From an uncultured Prevotellaceae bacterium (lineage in GTDB: Bacteria; Bacteroidota; Bacteroidia; Bacteroidales; Muribaculaceae): DNA of 64,000 nt. Both the position numbers and the translations under genes were made by a program. This document shows, in pieces, positions 9,399 through 19,137 of this stretch. Below the pieces are notes generated by a model that made no database searches, was not told the DNA's origin, and worked only from the letters and a program-made list of their open reading frames with translations. Position 1 is the first letter of the stretch, and every line of letters starts with the position of its first letter. Location of the stretch: assembly GCA_900320245.1 (NCBI GenBank), contig ONRP01000003.1:1-64000 (forward strand), in the 5' to 3' direction.

Positions 9399-10043
9399 AT
9401 GCCACTCAACAAGTATACAACCAACAGACTTATCGCCGGCATGGCCAACTTCTTGTCGACCGCGCTGACACCGCTGCTGATGCCCACCTATGGAGTATTC
9501 CTCGTGTTCTGGGTGTCGGTGCTGTGCCTGCTGCCCTATGGCACAAGGGTGACGCACCTGCTGGTGTGCATGGGCATCACATGCATCATTCCGCTGATAT
9601 TTATCAGCATTCTGCGCCATTTCAAGTTGGTTAAGGACCTGCATATCGAGGTGCGGGAGCAACGTCTTATCCCCTACTTGTTCACCGCTGTGTGCTATGG
9701 GGTGTCGGCCTACTACCTGCACTATTGGCATTCACCGCAATGGTTTGTCATGTTCATGGCGGGTTCGGCCCTCACGGTACTGATAATGGCGCTCATCAAT
9801 CTCAAGTGGAAAATCAGCGCCCACATGGCAGGCATCGGCGGCGTTGTGGCTCTTGTCTACCAGATTCACGTCCAGGGCTTGAGTGCCTTTAACCTGATGT
9901 GGCTGCTGTGCATCAGCGTTGTGATTGCCGGAGCCCTCGGGTCGGCAAGGATGGCGCTCAGGCGTCACAACCTGCTGCAGGTATTGGCAGGTGCGGTCAC
10001 GGGCTTCCTGTGCGTGTCGTTGACGATGAGATTTTTTGGATAA
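9399..10043 (+). CDS. Polytopic membrane protein, PAP2-like
   Basis: A 214-residue integral membrane protein with about six hydrophobic segments. The spacing of charged residues (HFKLVKDLHIEVREQR near 70 and LKWKISAHMAG near 128-138) recalls PAP2/lipid-phosphatase-like proteins, in which a K...R...H pattern forms the active site, but the classical motifs are not intact, so catalysis is doubtful. It lies 36 bases after rpoN and 24 bases before ispG. A role near isoprenoid lipid phosphates would fit the neighbour, but this is inference. Confidence 0.6.
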   Translation: MPLNKYTTNRLIAGMANFLSTALTPLLMPTYGVFLVFWVSVLCLLPYGTRVTHLLVCMGITCIIPLIFISILRHFKLVKDLHIEVREQRLIPYLFTAVCYGVSAYYLHYWHSPQWFVMFMAGSALTVLIMALINLKWKISAHMAGIGGVVALVYQIHVQGLSAFNLMWLLCISVVIAGALGSARMALRRHNLLQVLAGAVTGFLCVSLTMRFFG

Positions 10044-10067
10044 TCAACCAAACTACTGATAACAATC

Positions 10068-11894
10068 ATGAATCCTACTTTCAACTATAGTCGCCGCAAA
10101 ACTGTCAGCGTCGATGTTGGCGGCATCGCTTTGGGCAGCGAGTGGCCCGTGCGCGTGCAGTCGATGACCAACACCGCCACCGACGACGTGGAAGCCAGTG
10201 CGGCACAATGCCAGCGCATATCGTATGCGGGAGCCGACTACGTGCGGCTCACGGCCCAGGGCGTGAAACAGGCCCAGTGCATCGGCGAGATTGCCAGCGT
10301 GCTGCGGAGCAAGAACTGCGCCGTGCCGCTCATCGCCGACATCCACTTCAACCGCCAAGCCGCTATGGCTGCCGCCGAGGTGTGTGAGGGTGTCCGCATC
10401 AATCCGGGCAACTTTGTGGACCCGGCAAGGACCTTCAAGGAACTGGAATATACCGATGAGGAATACACGGCCGAACTGGGTCGCATCCGCGAGGCGCTGC
10501 AACCCTTCATCGCCCTGTGCCGCGAGCACCACACCGCCGTCAGGCTGGGCGTGAACCACGGCTCGCTGAGTGACCGCATCATGAGCCGCTATGGCAACAC
10601 GGCGGCCGGTATGGTCGAGAGCGTGATGGAGTTCCTGCGTGTGTTTGTCGAGGAACAGTTCATGGACGTCGTCATCTCGATGAAGGCTTCTAACGTGGTG
10701 GTCATGGTCGAGGCGGTGCACCGCCTGGTAGATGCCATGGACCGCGAGGATATGCACTTCCCGCTGCACCTGGGCGTGACCGAGGCGGGATTCGGCGAGG
10801 ACGGCCGCATCAAGAGCGCCGTGGGCATCGGCACCCTGATGGCCGAGGGCCTGGGCGACACCATCCGTGTCTCGCTCAGCGAGGAGCCTGAACTGGAAAT
10901 ACCCGTGGCCCGCAAACTCGTGGACTACATCAGTGCGCGGCAGGGACACGACCCCATCGAGGGGGACTATAGCGCGGAATATGACCCATTATGCCCCGAA
11001 CGCAGGGTGACGGTCGAGGTGGACGGGCGCATCGGTGGCAGCCACCAGCCGATAGTCATCGCCAGTTACCGTCCCGACGAAATCGAGACGGCTGCGCTGC
11101 AGCCCGACTTCTACTACAGTGCCGACGGAATCATCGACGGCATGCACCAGTTCCTGGTGCCGCTCAACTGCTGGAGCGGCGAGGGCAATGCCTATCCGCT
11201 GCTCACCCTCGGCGAGTGGGACCGCTGCCAGGCAACACGCCTGCGCTTCCTGCAACTGCCGGCCACGACACCGGTCCACCGCCTGGAGTTCCTGCGGGGA
11301 CGCAGCGACACCGTCCTGGTCATTACCCCCGTGGGCAAGAACATCCCCGGCGAGCAGCAAGCCCTGACACATGCCCTTGACAAGGCGGGCATCAACTGCC
11401 CCGTCATCATGCGCAACACCTACACCGACAGTTCCAACGAGTGGCTGCAGGTGAAGGCGGGTTCTGACCTGGGTGCCGTGATGCTGAACCGGCGGGCCGA
11501 CGGCATCTGGCTCGAGGATCCCTCTATCAGCAACGGGGCCGAGGTCGTACGCTATGCCTTCGCCATTCTTCAGGCAGCGCGCCAGCGCATCAGCAAGACG
11601 GAATTCATCTCTTGCCCGGGTTGCGGCAGGACCATGTTTAATCTGCAGACGACCGTGCAGCGCGTCCAGCAGGCGACAGCCCACCTGACACACCTGAAAA
11701 TCGGTGTGATGGGATGCATCGTTAACGGCCCCGGCGAGATGGCCGATGCCGACTACGGCTATGTGGGTGCAGCGGCGGGACGCATCAGCCTGTACAAGGG
11801 CAAACAATGCGTCGAGATGAACATCCCCGAGGACGACGCTATCGACCGCCTTGTTGAACTGATCAAGCAAAACAATGACTGGCGGGACCCCTGA
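10068..11894 (+). CDS. ispG: (E)-4-hydroxy-3-methylbut-2-enyl-diphosphate synthase, long form
   Basis: A 608-residue IspG (GcpE), the [4Fe-4S] enzyme that converts methylerythritol cyclodiphosphate to HMBPP in the MEP isoprenoid pathway. The N-terminal TIM barrel occupies about residues 1-290 (start RKTVSVDVGGIALGSEWPVR). The C-terminal iron-sulfur domain carries SCPGCGRT (about 515-522) and GVMGCIVNGPGEMADADYG (about 545-563), giving the three cluster cysteines. The roughly 230-residue insertion between them is the extra domain found in Bacteroidetes, Chlamydiae and plants, so the length is normal for the group. Confidence 0.96.
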   Translation: MNPTFNYSRRKTVSVDVGGIALGSEWPVRVQSMTNTATDDVEASAAQCQRISYAGADYVRLTAQGVKQAQCIGEIASVLRSKNCAVPLIADIHFNRQAAMAAAEVCEGVRINPGNFVDPARTFKELEYTDEEYTAELGRIREALQPFIALCREHHTAVRLGVNHGSLSDRIMSRYGNTAAGMVESVMEFLRVFVEEQFMDVVISMKASNVVVMVEAVHRLVDAMDREDMHFPLHLGVTEAGFGEDGRIKSAVGIGTLMAEGLGDTIRVSLSEEPELEIPVARKLVDYISARQGHDPIEGDYSAEYDPLCPERRVTVEVDGRIGGSHQPIVIASYRPDEIETAALQPDFYYSADGIIDGMHQFLVPLNCWSGEGNAYPLLTLGEWDRCQATRLRFLQLPATTPVHRLEFLRGRSDTVLVITPVGKNIPGEQQALTHALDKAGINCPVIMRNTYTDSSNEWLQVKAGSDLGAVMLNRRADGIWLEDPSISNGAEVVRYAFAILQAARQRISKTEFISCPGCGRTMFNLQTTVQRVQQATAHLTHLKIGVMGCIVNGPGEMADADYGYVGAAAGRISLYKGKQCVEMNIPEDDAIDRLVELIKQNNDWRDP

Positions 11895-11923
11895 CCAGTG
11901 AACTCATAGCCTCTTAACGAATT

Positions 11924-12919
11924 ATGAAAAAGATACAGTCTTTATCGCTCGTGTTGCTCTTGCTGACCATGCTCGCGTCGTGCACCAGCAACAGTTTCAA
12001 GATTGACGGCAACCTGGCCAATCTCGAGGGCTCGATGGTGCGCATCGTGTTTGAGGGTGACTCGGGCCTGGTCGACGAGTTGGTGAATGCCGACAAGAAA
12101 GGGCACTTCACCTTCAAGGGCTCGGCCTCCCAGCCCACCCTGGTCAACGTGCTCAGCCATCGCGGCAAACCCATCACCATGGTGGTGGCTGCCAACGGCG
12201 ACCACATCAAGGTCAAGGGCGATGCCCGCAAGGCTATGGACGTAGCCATCAAGGGGAACAGCCTGAACGAGGACTGGCAACTCTTCCGCAACGAGCACAA
12301 GGCATTTTACACCGATCCCAACCCAAGCCGCCTGGATGCCGCCATCGAGAAATACGTGAAGGAGCACCCAACCGACATGCTGTCGACGGTGCTGCTGCTT
12401 GCCGACTACAGCAACTACAACGACCGCGCCAAAGTGGACAAGATGCTCAAGGGCATCGATGCCAAAGCACGGCCTGAATCGCTCACACAGGCCATCATGG
12501 ACAAAAAGAGCACCGCCAACCTGCCGAGGCTGATGACGCTCACCCTGTGGAAGCACGGCGGCACGTTCGAGGAAGTGAAACTCACCGACGCCGTCACGTT
12601 CCTGGCAATGTGGGGCCTACCAGCGAAGGACCGCGAGGCGCTGAGGACCGGCATCAAGGACATCAACGAGACGGCTGATGCCGGCATCCGCGTCATCGAC
12701 ATCCTCACCGAGAGTGACACCCTCAGGTGGCATCAGACCATCGCGGGCGAAGACTGGAAACACTACTGGGCTCCAGGAGGTCCCGTGGAGCAGGGCATCC
12801 AACTGCTGGGCATCACGTCGCTGCCATGGTATGCCGTCACCGACAGCACCGGTCTGGTCGTCTATTCCGGCCCCAACTTCAACGACGCCAAGAAAAAGGC
12901 GCTGGACATCTCAAAATAA
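11924..12919 (+). CDS. DUF4369 lipoprotein with degenerate thioredoxin-like domain
   Basis: A 331-residue lipoprotein (lipobox LASC near residues 17-20). The N-terminal beta-sandwich (about 25-120) is DUF4369, which in Bacteroidetes usually precedes a thioredoxin domain. The C-terminal part (about 225-330) looks like a shortened thioredoxin fold but has no CxxC, so disulfide exchange is unlikely. It lies 29 bases after ispG and 34 bases before comM. Function is unknown. Confidence 0.75.
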   Translation: MKKIQSLSLVLLLLTMLASCTSNSFKIDGNLANLEGSMVRIVFEGDSGLVDELVNADKKGHFTFKGSASQPTLVNVLSHRGKPITMVVAANGDHIKVKGDARKAMDVAIKGNSLNEDWQLFRNEHKAFYTDPNPSRLDAAIEKYVKEHPTDMLSTVLLLADYSNYNDRAKVDKMLKGIDAKARPESLTQAIMDKKSTANLPRLMTLTLWKHGGTFEEVKLTDAVTFLAMWGLPAKDREALRTGIKDINETADAGIRVIDILTESDTLRWHQTIAGEDWKHYWAPGGPVEQGIQLLGITSLPWYAVTDSTGLVVYSGPNFNDAKKKALDISK

Positions 12920-12953
12920 TCTGCCACATTCATCACCTAATTCCTTCAACATC

Positions 12954-14504
12954 ATGTTAGCGAGAACGATAGGAGCAGCCGTGCAGGGCATCGACGCCAT
13001 CAGGGTCGAGATCGAAGTGACCGTCGACTGGGGCATTGGGTTTATGGTCATCGGACTGCCCGACACCGCAGTCAGGGAGAGCGCCGAGCGCGTGCGCACC
13101 GCCATACAGCAGACGGGCTTTAGTTTCCCGGGCAAGAAGGTGATGATCAATATGTCGCCCGCCGATATCAAGAAGGAAGGATCGGCCTATGACCTGCCGT
13201 TGGCAGTGGGCATACTCGCCGGTGACGAAAAAATCAGTACAGACAAACTCGACCGTTACATGCTCATGGGCGAACTCTCGCTCGACGGCACCTTGCGGCC
13301 CATCAAGGGCGCGTTGCCCATGGCTATCCTCGCCCGCGAACTGCATTTGGACGGCTTTATCCTGCCGCGTGACAATGCGCTCGAGGCAGCGGTGGTCAAC
13401 AACCTCGACATCCTGCCGGCCGACAACCTGACCGACGTCGTGAACTTCCTGAACGGCACCACAAGCCTGGAGCCCACGGTGGTGGACACCCGCGCCGAGT
13501 TTGCCAAGGCACAGGGCGTCTTTCCATATGATTTTGCTGACGTGAAGGGCCAAGAAAATGTAAAGAGGGCCTTTGAGGTCGCTTGTGCCGGCGGACACAA
13601 CATCCTCTTGGTCGGCAGTCCAGGCTCGGGCAAGTCAATGATGGCCAAACGGTTGCCGTCCATCATGCCGCCGCTCACTCTGAGCGAGGCACTCGAGACC
13701 ACCAAAATCCACAGCGTGGCGGGCAAACTGGCCCGAGGCACCACGTTGATGACCGTGCGGCCCTTCCGCAGCCCCCATCACACCATCTCGCCCGTCGCCC
13801 TCGTCGGCGGAGGCTCCTACCCCATGCCCGGCGAAATATCCCTCGCCCACAATGGTGTACTCTTCCTGGACGAGTTGCCTGAATTTTCACGAAATGTCTT
13901 GGAAGTGATGCGTCAGCCGCTGGAAGACAGAATTATCAGTATTTCTAGGGCGAAATATTCGACGGAATATCCAGCGTCGTTTATGCTCGTGGCTTCGATG
14001 AATCCGTGCCCGTGCGGGTACTATGGGCACCCCAAGAAGAAATGCGTCTGCAACGAGTACCAGCGCACCCACTACATGAGCAAGATTTCGGGCCCGCTGC
14101 TCGACCGCATCGACCTGCAGATCGAGGTCCAGCCCGTTGATTTTGACCAGATGTCATCTAAAGCCCCTGGCGAACCCAGCGCCGCCATCCGCCAGCGCGT
14201 CATTGCTGCGAGGATGCTACAGGAGCGCCGTTTCAAGGACGAACCCGGCATCCACTGCAATGCCCAGATGACCCCGTCCCTGCTGCACAAATACGCCGAG
14301 CCCAACGCCGCCGGTCTCGAGAAACTGAAGGACGCCATGGAACGCATGAACATGAGCGCGAGGGCCTACGACCGCATCCTGAAAGTCGCCCGCACCATCG
14401 CCGACCTCGAAGCCTGCGCCGACGTCCTCGATCACCACATCATGGAAGCCATCGCCTACCGCAACCTCGACCGCCCCAGCTATATGGGCTCAACTCAGAT
14501 ATAA
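12954..14504 (+). CDS. comM: ComM/YifB Mg-chelatase-like AAA ATPase (intact copy)
   Basis: A 516-residue YifB/ComM helicase-like ATPase, linked in other bacteria to branch migration during natural transformation. I chose the ATG at 12954 (MLARTIGAAVQGIDA), the usual family start. The N-terminal Lon-protease-like domain covers about 1-170; Walker A (GSPGSGKS) is near 220; Walker B (LFLDELPEF) near 303; a Zn-like cysteine block (NPCPCGYYGHPKKKCVCNEY) near 345; the Mg_chelatase_C domain ends the protein. The 3' part from 13866 exists in several further partial copies downstream. The segment 13880-13995 is AT-richer than either flank, suggesting the 3' end was acquired by recombination. Confidence 0.95.
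   Translation: MLARTIGAAVQGIDAIRVEIEVTVDWGIGFMVIGLPDTAVRESAERVRTAIQQTGFSFPGKKVMINMSPADIKKEGSAYDLPLAVGILAGDEKISTDKLDRYMLMGELSLDGTLRPIKGALPMAILARELHLDGFILPRDNALEAAVVNNLDILPADNLTDVVNFLNGTTSLEPTVVDTRAEFAKAQGVFPYDFADVKGQENVKRAFEVACAGGHNILLVGSPGSGKSMMAKRLPSIMPPLTLSEALETTKIHSVAGKLARGTTLMTVRPFRSPHHTISPVALVGGGSYPMPGEISLAHNGVLFLDELPEFSRNVLEVMRQPLEDRIISISRAKYSTEYPASFMLVASMNPCPCGYYGHPKKKCVCNEYQRTHYMSKISGPLLDRIDLQIEVQPVDFDQMSSKAPGEPSAAIRQRVIAARMLQERRFKDEPGIHCNAQMTPSLLHKYAEPNAAGLEKLKDAMERMNMSARAYDRILKVARTIADLEACADVLDHHIMEAIAYRNLDRPSYMGSTQI
13866..14504 (+). repeat. comM 3' repeat, copy 1 (inside intact gene)
   Basis: Reference copy of the repeated comM 3' segment, running from the Walker B codons (LDELPEF) to the stop. 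Copy 2 is at 16873-17508, copy 3 at 19883-20032 plus 20174-20219, copy 4 at 21463-21685, and a trace of a fifth at about 22428-22470. Confidence 0.85.
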
Positions 14505-14543
14505 TTTTATTAACTATAATAATCACCAATAATTTTTAATAGT

Positions 14544-15149
14544 ATGGATAAGAAACTATCAAGGGAAGAGTTGATTATACAACTCCAAGCTATATCAACC
14601 GAAGGAGGTACAAGAGAACTGATGAGTGGGGCTATGTGCTATTGTCCAGCTCCGCATAAAATCTCACCCCGATGGTATGACAAATTTACGCGAAAAAAAA
14701 TAGTATGGTGCAACAAGTGCCATAGATTAATTATATGCGATAGGGACCCAAACGAAATCGAAGAACTTGTAAAGAGCATCGCTAGCATGGGTTATGACGT
14801 AAGAGTTAAGTCCTATTGTAAGAAATGTTGCAAAAAGTTGAAAGAAGAATTGTATCCAGACATTGATGATGTCATTGTTATTGACAAAGAACATTCAATT
14901 GATATATCCTTGGAGAAGCGGAATCATGTGTTTTATTATAGAACTGACTGTAACGAGCCTTATCATCGTGCAATTGCAAACGACAGTCTCTACTATCAAT
15001 ATGTTCAGGCCTTTCTTCAAGTAGTCTCAAAACCAAGAGCCCGCATCGTCATTGAAGACAACTTTTTATCAAAGCAAACTTTTATTATCGAATATATGAC
15101 TGGCATTAAAATGGATGAGGACCCATTATTGTCAATCCTTGATTTTTAA
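14544..15149 (+). CDS. Cysteine-rich protein A, partner of a radical SAM enzyme
   Basis: A 201-residue protein I cannot assign to a known family. It is clearly paralogous to the next gene. Shared features are an N-terminal helix (LSREELIIQLQAIS), a GAMCY motif (about residues 30-34), a CxxC (WCNKC, near 54-58), a second cluster CKKCCKKLKEELYP (near 93-106) that with the first could form a zinc ribbon, an FYYRTD-x4-PYHRAIAN block, and EYMTG-K-DE near the end. The gene is AT-rich compared with comM, indicating transfer. It is followed by its paralogue and a radical SAM gene, so both proteins are candidate substrates or partners of that enzyme. Confidence 0.8.
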   Translation: MDKKLSREELIIQLQAISTEGGTRELMSGAMCYCPAPHKISPRWYDKFTRKKIVWCNKCHRLIICDRDPNEIEELVKSIASMGYDVRVKSYCKKCCKKLKEELYPDIDDVIVIDKEHSIDISLEKRNHVFYYRTDCNEPYHRAIANDSLYYQYVQAFLQVVSKPRARIVIEDNFLSKQTFIIEYMTGIKMDEDPLLSILDF

Positions 15150-15181
15150 AAATAATCATCAAGCACCTACAATCAAACAGT

Positions 15182-15727
15182 ATGGATAAGAAAAATAAAC
15201 TATCAAGAAGCGAACTTGTTGAAAGACTCAAAGCAATATCACATGAAGAAATCCCTAAAGAAAGAAGTTTGGGAGCCATGTGCTATCGCATAGTATTTAA
15301 TGACATTTCATTATCATGTGATAACTGTGGAACTGAAATCACCGAAGTAGAACATGGTGAGAAAGCGGTTCAAGACAAAGTGAAAAGAATGTCTGCGTTA
15401 GGATATGATGTTAAAGTTGAACATCTATGCACAGAATGCTGCAATAAAGTCAAAGAACAACTATATCCTGGCACTGACGAGTGGCTAGAAATAAACGAAG
15501 AAAAAAAGATTTATGTTGAAGTCCACCACAGTAATCGCTTGTTCTACTTCAGGACAGACAGCACACAGCCTTATCATATCGCTCTTGCTAATCCCATATA
15601 CTATTATGATCCTGTGCTGGCATTTCTAGAAGGAAAGTCATCATATTGTTATCATGGAAGACAGCATTTTTTGGCTGAAGAAATACATCTATTGGAATAT
15701 ATGACAGGTCTAAAGATAGATGAATAA
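15182..15727 (+). CDS. Cysteine-rich protein B, partner of a radical SAM enzyme
   Basis: A 181-residue paralogue of the preceding gene. It keeps the LSRSELVERLKAIS helix, GAMCY, CDNCG (near residues 45-49), CTECCNKVKEQLYP, FYFRTD-x4-PYHIALAN and LLEYMTGLKIDE. The last codons overlap the radical SAM start by 8 bases, so translation is coupled. It differs from protein A mainly in the loop between GAMCY and the first CxxC and in an extra His/Tyr-rich segment (about 155-165). There is no signal peptide, so it is cytoplasmic. Zinc binding is inferred from the paired CxxC motifs; a peptide-modification substrate role is a hypothesis. Confidence 0.8.
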   Translation: MDKKNKLSRSELVERLKAISHEEIPKERSLGAMCYRIVFNDISLSCDNCGTEITEVEHGEKAVQDKVKRMSALGYDVKVEHLCTECCNKVKEQLYPGTDEWLEINEEKKIYVEVHHSNRLFYFRTDSTQPYHIALANPIYYYDPVLAFLEGKSSYCYHGRQHFLAEEIHLLEYMTGLKIDE

Positions 15728-16754
15728 CGTAGAATTTCCTCAAGCCGTTGCGCTTGAATTGACCTATCGGTGTAACCACAAGTGCGTTTTCTGCTCTTGC
15801 CCTTGGTATGCACCATCGAATAACTATCCATTGGGTGAGGAATTGAACTGTGACCAATGGTTCAAAGCCATTGACATCCTTTATGACAACGGGGTAACCG
15901 CGTTTTCCATTTCAGGCGGTGAAGCGACACTAAAGGACTGTATGCCGCAAATTGTTGAGTATGTCCACCAAAACAATTTGAAAAGAGGTTATAAGACGCC
16001 CATCGTACTCATATCCAATGGTCTGGCCATGCGTGAGGAGTTTTTACGACTCTTCAAACGGTGCAATGTGCATTTAAGCATGAGCCTTCCGGGTTACAAT
16101 ACATTTCAGCAACACACAGGAGTTGATAACGCAGATGGTGTGCTCGAATGGTTCAAGAAAGCAAAAGAATACGGCATCAAGACGACCGTCAATGTCACTG
16201 TTACGGCCCAGAATATTCATGAATTGTTTGAGACAGTCTCACTTGGGTTAATCAACGGTGCATCGACATTGCTTTTGAACCGTTTTCTCCCCGGAGGAAG
16301 AGGCCTGGAGAACATGAACGATTTGATGCTGACCAATAAGCAACTACAAGAAATGCTTGATACCACCGAAGAAGTTCTTCGGTTGGCTAACCGCTATGGG
16401 CACGTTGGAACTGAGATACCTTTGTGTGCCGTAAATAGCCCGAAAAAGTATAAAAATCTCGCTATCGGTTACCAATGTGCGGCTGCTAAGGGATTTTTTG
16501 TCATAGATCCATCAGGAAATATCCGCACATGCAACCATTCTCCAAGAATTGTAGGAAACATCTTCTCCACACCGATAATTGAAGACGTTGATTATTGGAA
16601 CATGTTTGCCCATAGCCAGTATCAACCTGATCACTGCAAAGATTGCAAAGCCATCAATATCTGCGATGCCAGTTGCCGTGAAGTAGCAAACATCCTCAAA
16701 GGATCACCCAAAGAAATCGACCCAACATTAGCCATCAACTGCTTGAATCAATAA
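15720..16754 (+). CDS. Radical SAM protein with SPASM-like C-terminus
   Basis: A 344-residue radical SAM enzyme. The SAM-binding [4Fe-4S] motif is C18-x3-C22-x2-C25 (TYRCNHKCVFC), followed by the GGE motif (SISGGEATL, near residue 70). The C-terminal region has GFFVIDPSGNIRTCNHSP and CKDCKAINICDASC, the layout of a SPASM/twitch auxiliary cluster domain used by peptide-modifying and anaerobic sulfatase-maturing enzymes. It overlaps the paralogous Cys-rich gene by 8 bases. Base composition is between the AT-rich pair and the GC-rich core. The likely role is modification of the two upstream proteins or a small molecule they carry; no known RiPP precursor motif is visible. Confidence 0.85.
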   Translation: MNNVEFPQAVALELTYRCNHKCVFCSCPWYAPSNNYPLGEELNCDQWFKAIDILYDNGVTAFSISGGEATLKDCMPQIVEYVHQNNLKRGYKTPIVLISNGLAMREEFLRLFKRCNVHLSMSLPGYNTFQQHTGVDNADGVLEWFKKAKEYGIKTTVNVTVTAQNIHELFETVSLGLINGASTLLLNRFLPGGRGLENMNDLMLTNKQLQEMLDTTEEVLRLANRYGHVGTEIPLCAVNSPKKYKNLAIGYQCAAAKGFFVIDPSGNIRTCNHSPRIVGNIFSTPIIEDVDYWNMFAHSQYQPDHCKDCKAINICDASCREVANILKGSPKEIDPTLAINCLNQ

Positions 16755-16764
16755 TTAAGTAGTT

Positions 16765-16872
16765 TTTTTGTGTATCTTTGTGGTTGTGAATGGTTTTATG
16801 GTACCTATTTTGGTCATTTTTGGGGCTTTGTGGCTGACCATGAGGCTGTTGCAATGGGGCAAGGCTTTCCGC
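16765..16872 (+). repeat. Non-comM leader fused to comM copy 2
   Basis: This stretch contains TATCTTTG (16773-16780), a -7-like box, and then sequence encoding [11 protein letters not shown] before the comM Walker B codons. The same leader precedes copy 3 (19805-19882) with a 38-base shorter middle. It is not comM sequence; its sharing shows the two partial copies arrived as the same kind of chimeric unit. Confidence 0.7.
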
Positions 16873-17508
16873 TTGGATGAATTGCCTGAATTTTCTAGAA
16901 ATGTTTTGGAGGTCATGCGTCAACCGTTGGAAGACAGGATTATAAGTATCAGCAGGGCGAAATACTCGACCGAATACCCTGCCTCGTTCATGCTCGTGGC
17001 TTCGATGAATCCGTGCCCGTGCGGGTACTATGGGCACCCCAAGAAGAAATGCGTCTGCAACGAGTACCAGCGCACGCATTATATGAGCAAGATTTCGGGC
17101 CCGCTGCTCGACCGCATCGACCTGCAGATCGAGGTCCAGCCCGTTGATTTTGACCAGATGTCAAGCAAGGCTCCGGGCGAACCCAGTGCCGCCATCCGCC
17201 AGCGCGACATCGCCGCCAGGATGCTGCAAGAGCGCCGCTTCAAGGACGAACCCGGCATCCACTGCAATGCCCAGATGCCCCCGTCCCTGCTGCACAAATA
17301 CGCCGAGCCCAACGCCGCCGGCCTAGAAAAACTTCGCGACGCCATGGAACGCATGAACATGTCCGCGAGGGCCTACGACCGCATCCTAAAAGTCGCCCGC
17401 ACCATCGCCGACCTCGAAGGCACCGCCGACGTCCTCGACCACCACATCATGGAAGCCATCGCCTACCGCAACCTCGACCGCCCCACTTACCTGGGCAACA
17501 ATATGTAA
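16798..17508 (+). pseudogene. comM 3' fragment, copy 2
   Basis: An open frame from ATG 16798 encodes about 236 residues: roughly 25 residues of non-comM leader, then ComM from Walker B (LDELPEF) to the C-terminus. It lacks the N-terminal domain and Walker A, so it cannot be a working ATPase by itself. Against copy 1 the 3' two-thirds is nearly identical in DNA, while the first 120 bases differ mostly at synonymous sites. The frame is intact and the leader holds a -7-like box, so a truncated, perhaps interfering protein could be made. It separates the radical SAM cargo from the SIR2 cargo. Confidence 0.85.
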
Positions 17509-17556
17509 ACTCCAGTAAGTCAGATAAAAGTCATGTACTAAAAATGGTATTATAAC

Positions 17557-18942
17557 ATGTATTTGAACGATTTTTATGAGAATTATAAACAAATAATTGA
17601 GAATGTTGGCGGGTATGTGGCTGCCAAAGAACATCTATTGAAAATGAAGATTTATCTTGCTTTGGCGTTAAGGCTTGATAAAGATAAAGGAGAATCAATA
17701 GAACTCTCATATAAAGCAGCCATTGGAGGCAGGTTTTATTCATTTGATATGTTTCTTCCTCAAGGCATCTCGATTCTCAAAATTCCTGCTAATAGTATTA
17801 TTGAGATTAAATGTAATCTGATTGCCGATGCGATTCATCGATTAAATGATGTAGCAAAACTATGGAAACAGGAAAATCCAGAATCAAAAGTTTACTTACT
17901 ATTCGATGAGAATACAGTTGTATCTGATACTGTATTGAAAAAAGCTAAAGCATTAAAGCTATCTGATATCTATAAAGTAGATAGGTTTATTTCGCTTATA
18001 GATAAGAGAAAAAAACTGAATGATCAGATTAAACAAGAGGAGCAAAATTGGAAACAAAGGCGCAACTCAATACTTGAAGATGCAAAGTTTTGCTTTCGTG
18101 AGAATAATTGCACCTTATTTCTTGGTGCAGGTGTTAGTCAAGATGCTGGAGGTCCTTCTTGGAAGAGTTTACTTGAAAAATCGGTAAAGAGGTTACGTAA
18201 ACCATTTACAAAAAGAGACTTTAATAAGATTTACAACGCGTGTTCGATGTCTCCAATTATTATGGGTCGATATTTAGTAGGCAATAAGAAACAGAAAGAG
18301 ATACTCACCAAATATCTTCATGATTATGTTCTTTATAAAAATGTTAATATCAGCGAATCCGGACTGATTTCTGCAATTTGTGACATGGTATCAACAAATA
18401 AAGTAGAGAGCATTATTACATATAATTACGATAATCTTGTTGAAACCGCTTTAAAGAATTATGGAATAGAGGTTGCAAGCATTTGTTCAAAAAGTAGAAG
18501 TCTCAAAGGTGAACTACCTGTGTATCATGTACACGGATTAATACCAGAGAAAGATTCAGATGTTCAAAGTACACCTGTGCTCAGTGAAGAAGATTATCAT
18601 GCTATTTATAGGGAATCATACCATTGGTCTAATGTTGAACAGTTGCATGCTTTGGATAGAAACACTTGTTTCTTTATTGGTTTATCAATGACAGACCCAA
18701 ATCTTAGAAGGCTCTTGGATGTATCTCATAAGGATAGTGATCGAGAAGTTCGTCATTTCGCATTCTTGAAAAGAGAAAAATTATATGCATATGAAAAAGA
18801 GCATAAAAAGAATGAGATGCATTTCAGTATTATTGAAATCCAATTGGAAGATCTTGGTGTCAATGTAATATGGTATGAAGATTATAAGGAAATACCTCTA
18901 ATGTTGAAAGAGATATGTGCTGAACTAAAATTACGGGAATGA
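17557..18942 (+). CDS. SIR2-domain protein, candidate anti-phage NADase effector
   Basis: A 461-residue protein with a SIR2-like domain in its C-terminal two-thirds: G190-A-G192 (FLGAGVSQDAGGPSW), TYNYDNL (T288-L294), the HG motif with H326 (YHVHG) and GLSMTDPNLRRLLD from G375. The N-terminal 150 residues have D64 and E83-x-K85 on consecutive strand-like segments, resembling a PD-(D/E)XK nuclease core, but this is weak evidence. SIR2 domains of this type in phage-defence proteins deplete NAD+ on infection. The gene is strongly AT-rich, lies in the comM accessory region, and is followed by a membrane protein that could be an accessory. Confidence 0.8.
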   Translation: MYLNDFYENYKQIIENVGGYVAAKEHLLKMKIYLALALRLDKDKGESIELSYKAAIGGRFYSFDMFLPQGISILKIPANSIIEIKCNLIADAIHRLNDVAKLWKQENPESKVYLLFDENTVVSDTVLKKAKALKLSDIYKVDRFISLIDKRKKLNDQIKQEEQNWKQRRNSILEDAKFCFRENNCTLFLGAGVSQDAGGPSWKSLLEKSVKRLRKPFTKRDFNKIYNACSMSPIIMGRYLVGNKKQKEILTKYLHDYVLYKNVNISESGLISAICDMVSTNKVESIITYNYDNLVETALKNYGIEVASICSKSRSLKGELPVYHVHGLIPEKDSDVQSTPVLSEEDYHAIYRESYHWSNVEQLHALDRNTCFFIGLSMTDPNLRRLLDVSHKDSDREVRHFAFLKREKLYAYEKEHKKNEMHFSIIEIQLEDLGVNVIWYEDYKEIPLMLKEICAELKLRE

Positions 18943-19137
18943 TATACTTCTTACCACCAAAATATGTTCATCTCAGATAAACGATTTGAAAACTTAAAAA
19001 GAAGCGGTTAATGAAACCACATTGAACAATTATTTGTAAATTCGCAGCAAAATAAAAAGTCTCAATTATTGTGACTAACGAGCTCTGTTCACAATGCGAA
19101 AGAGAAATTAATATGTATTTGATATCACCTTAAGATT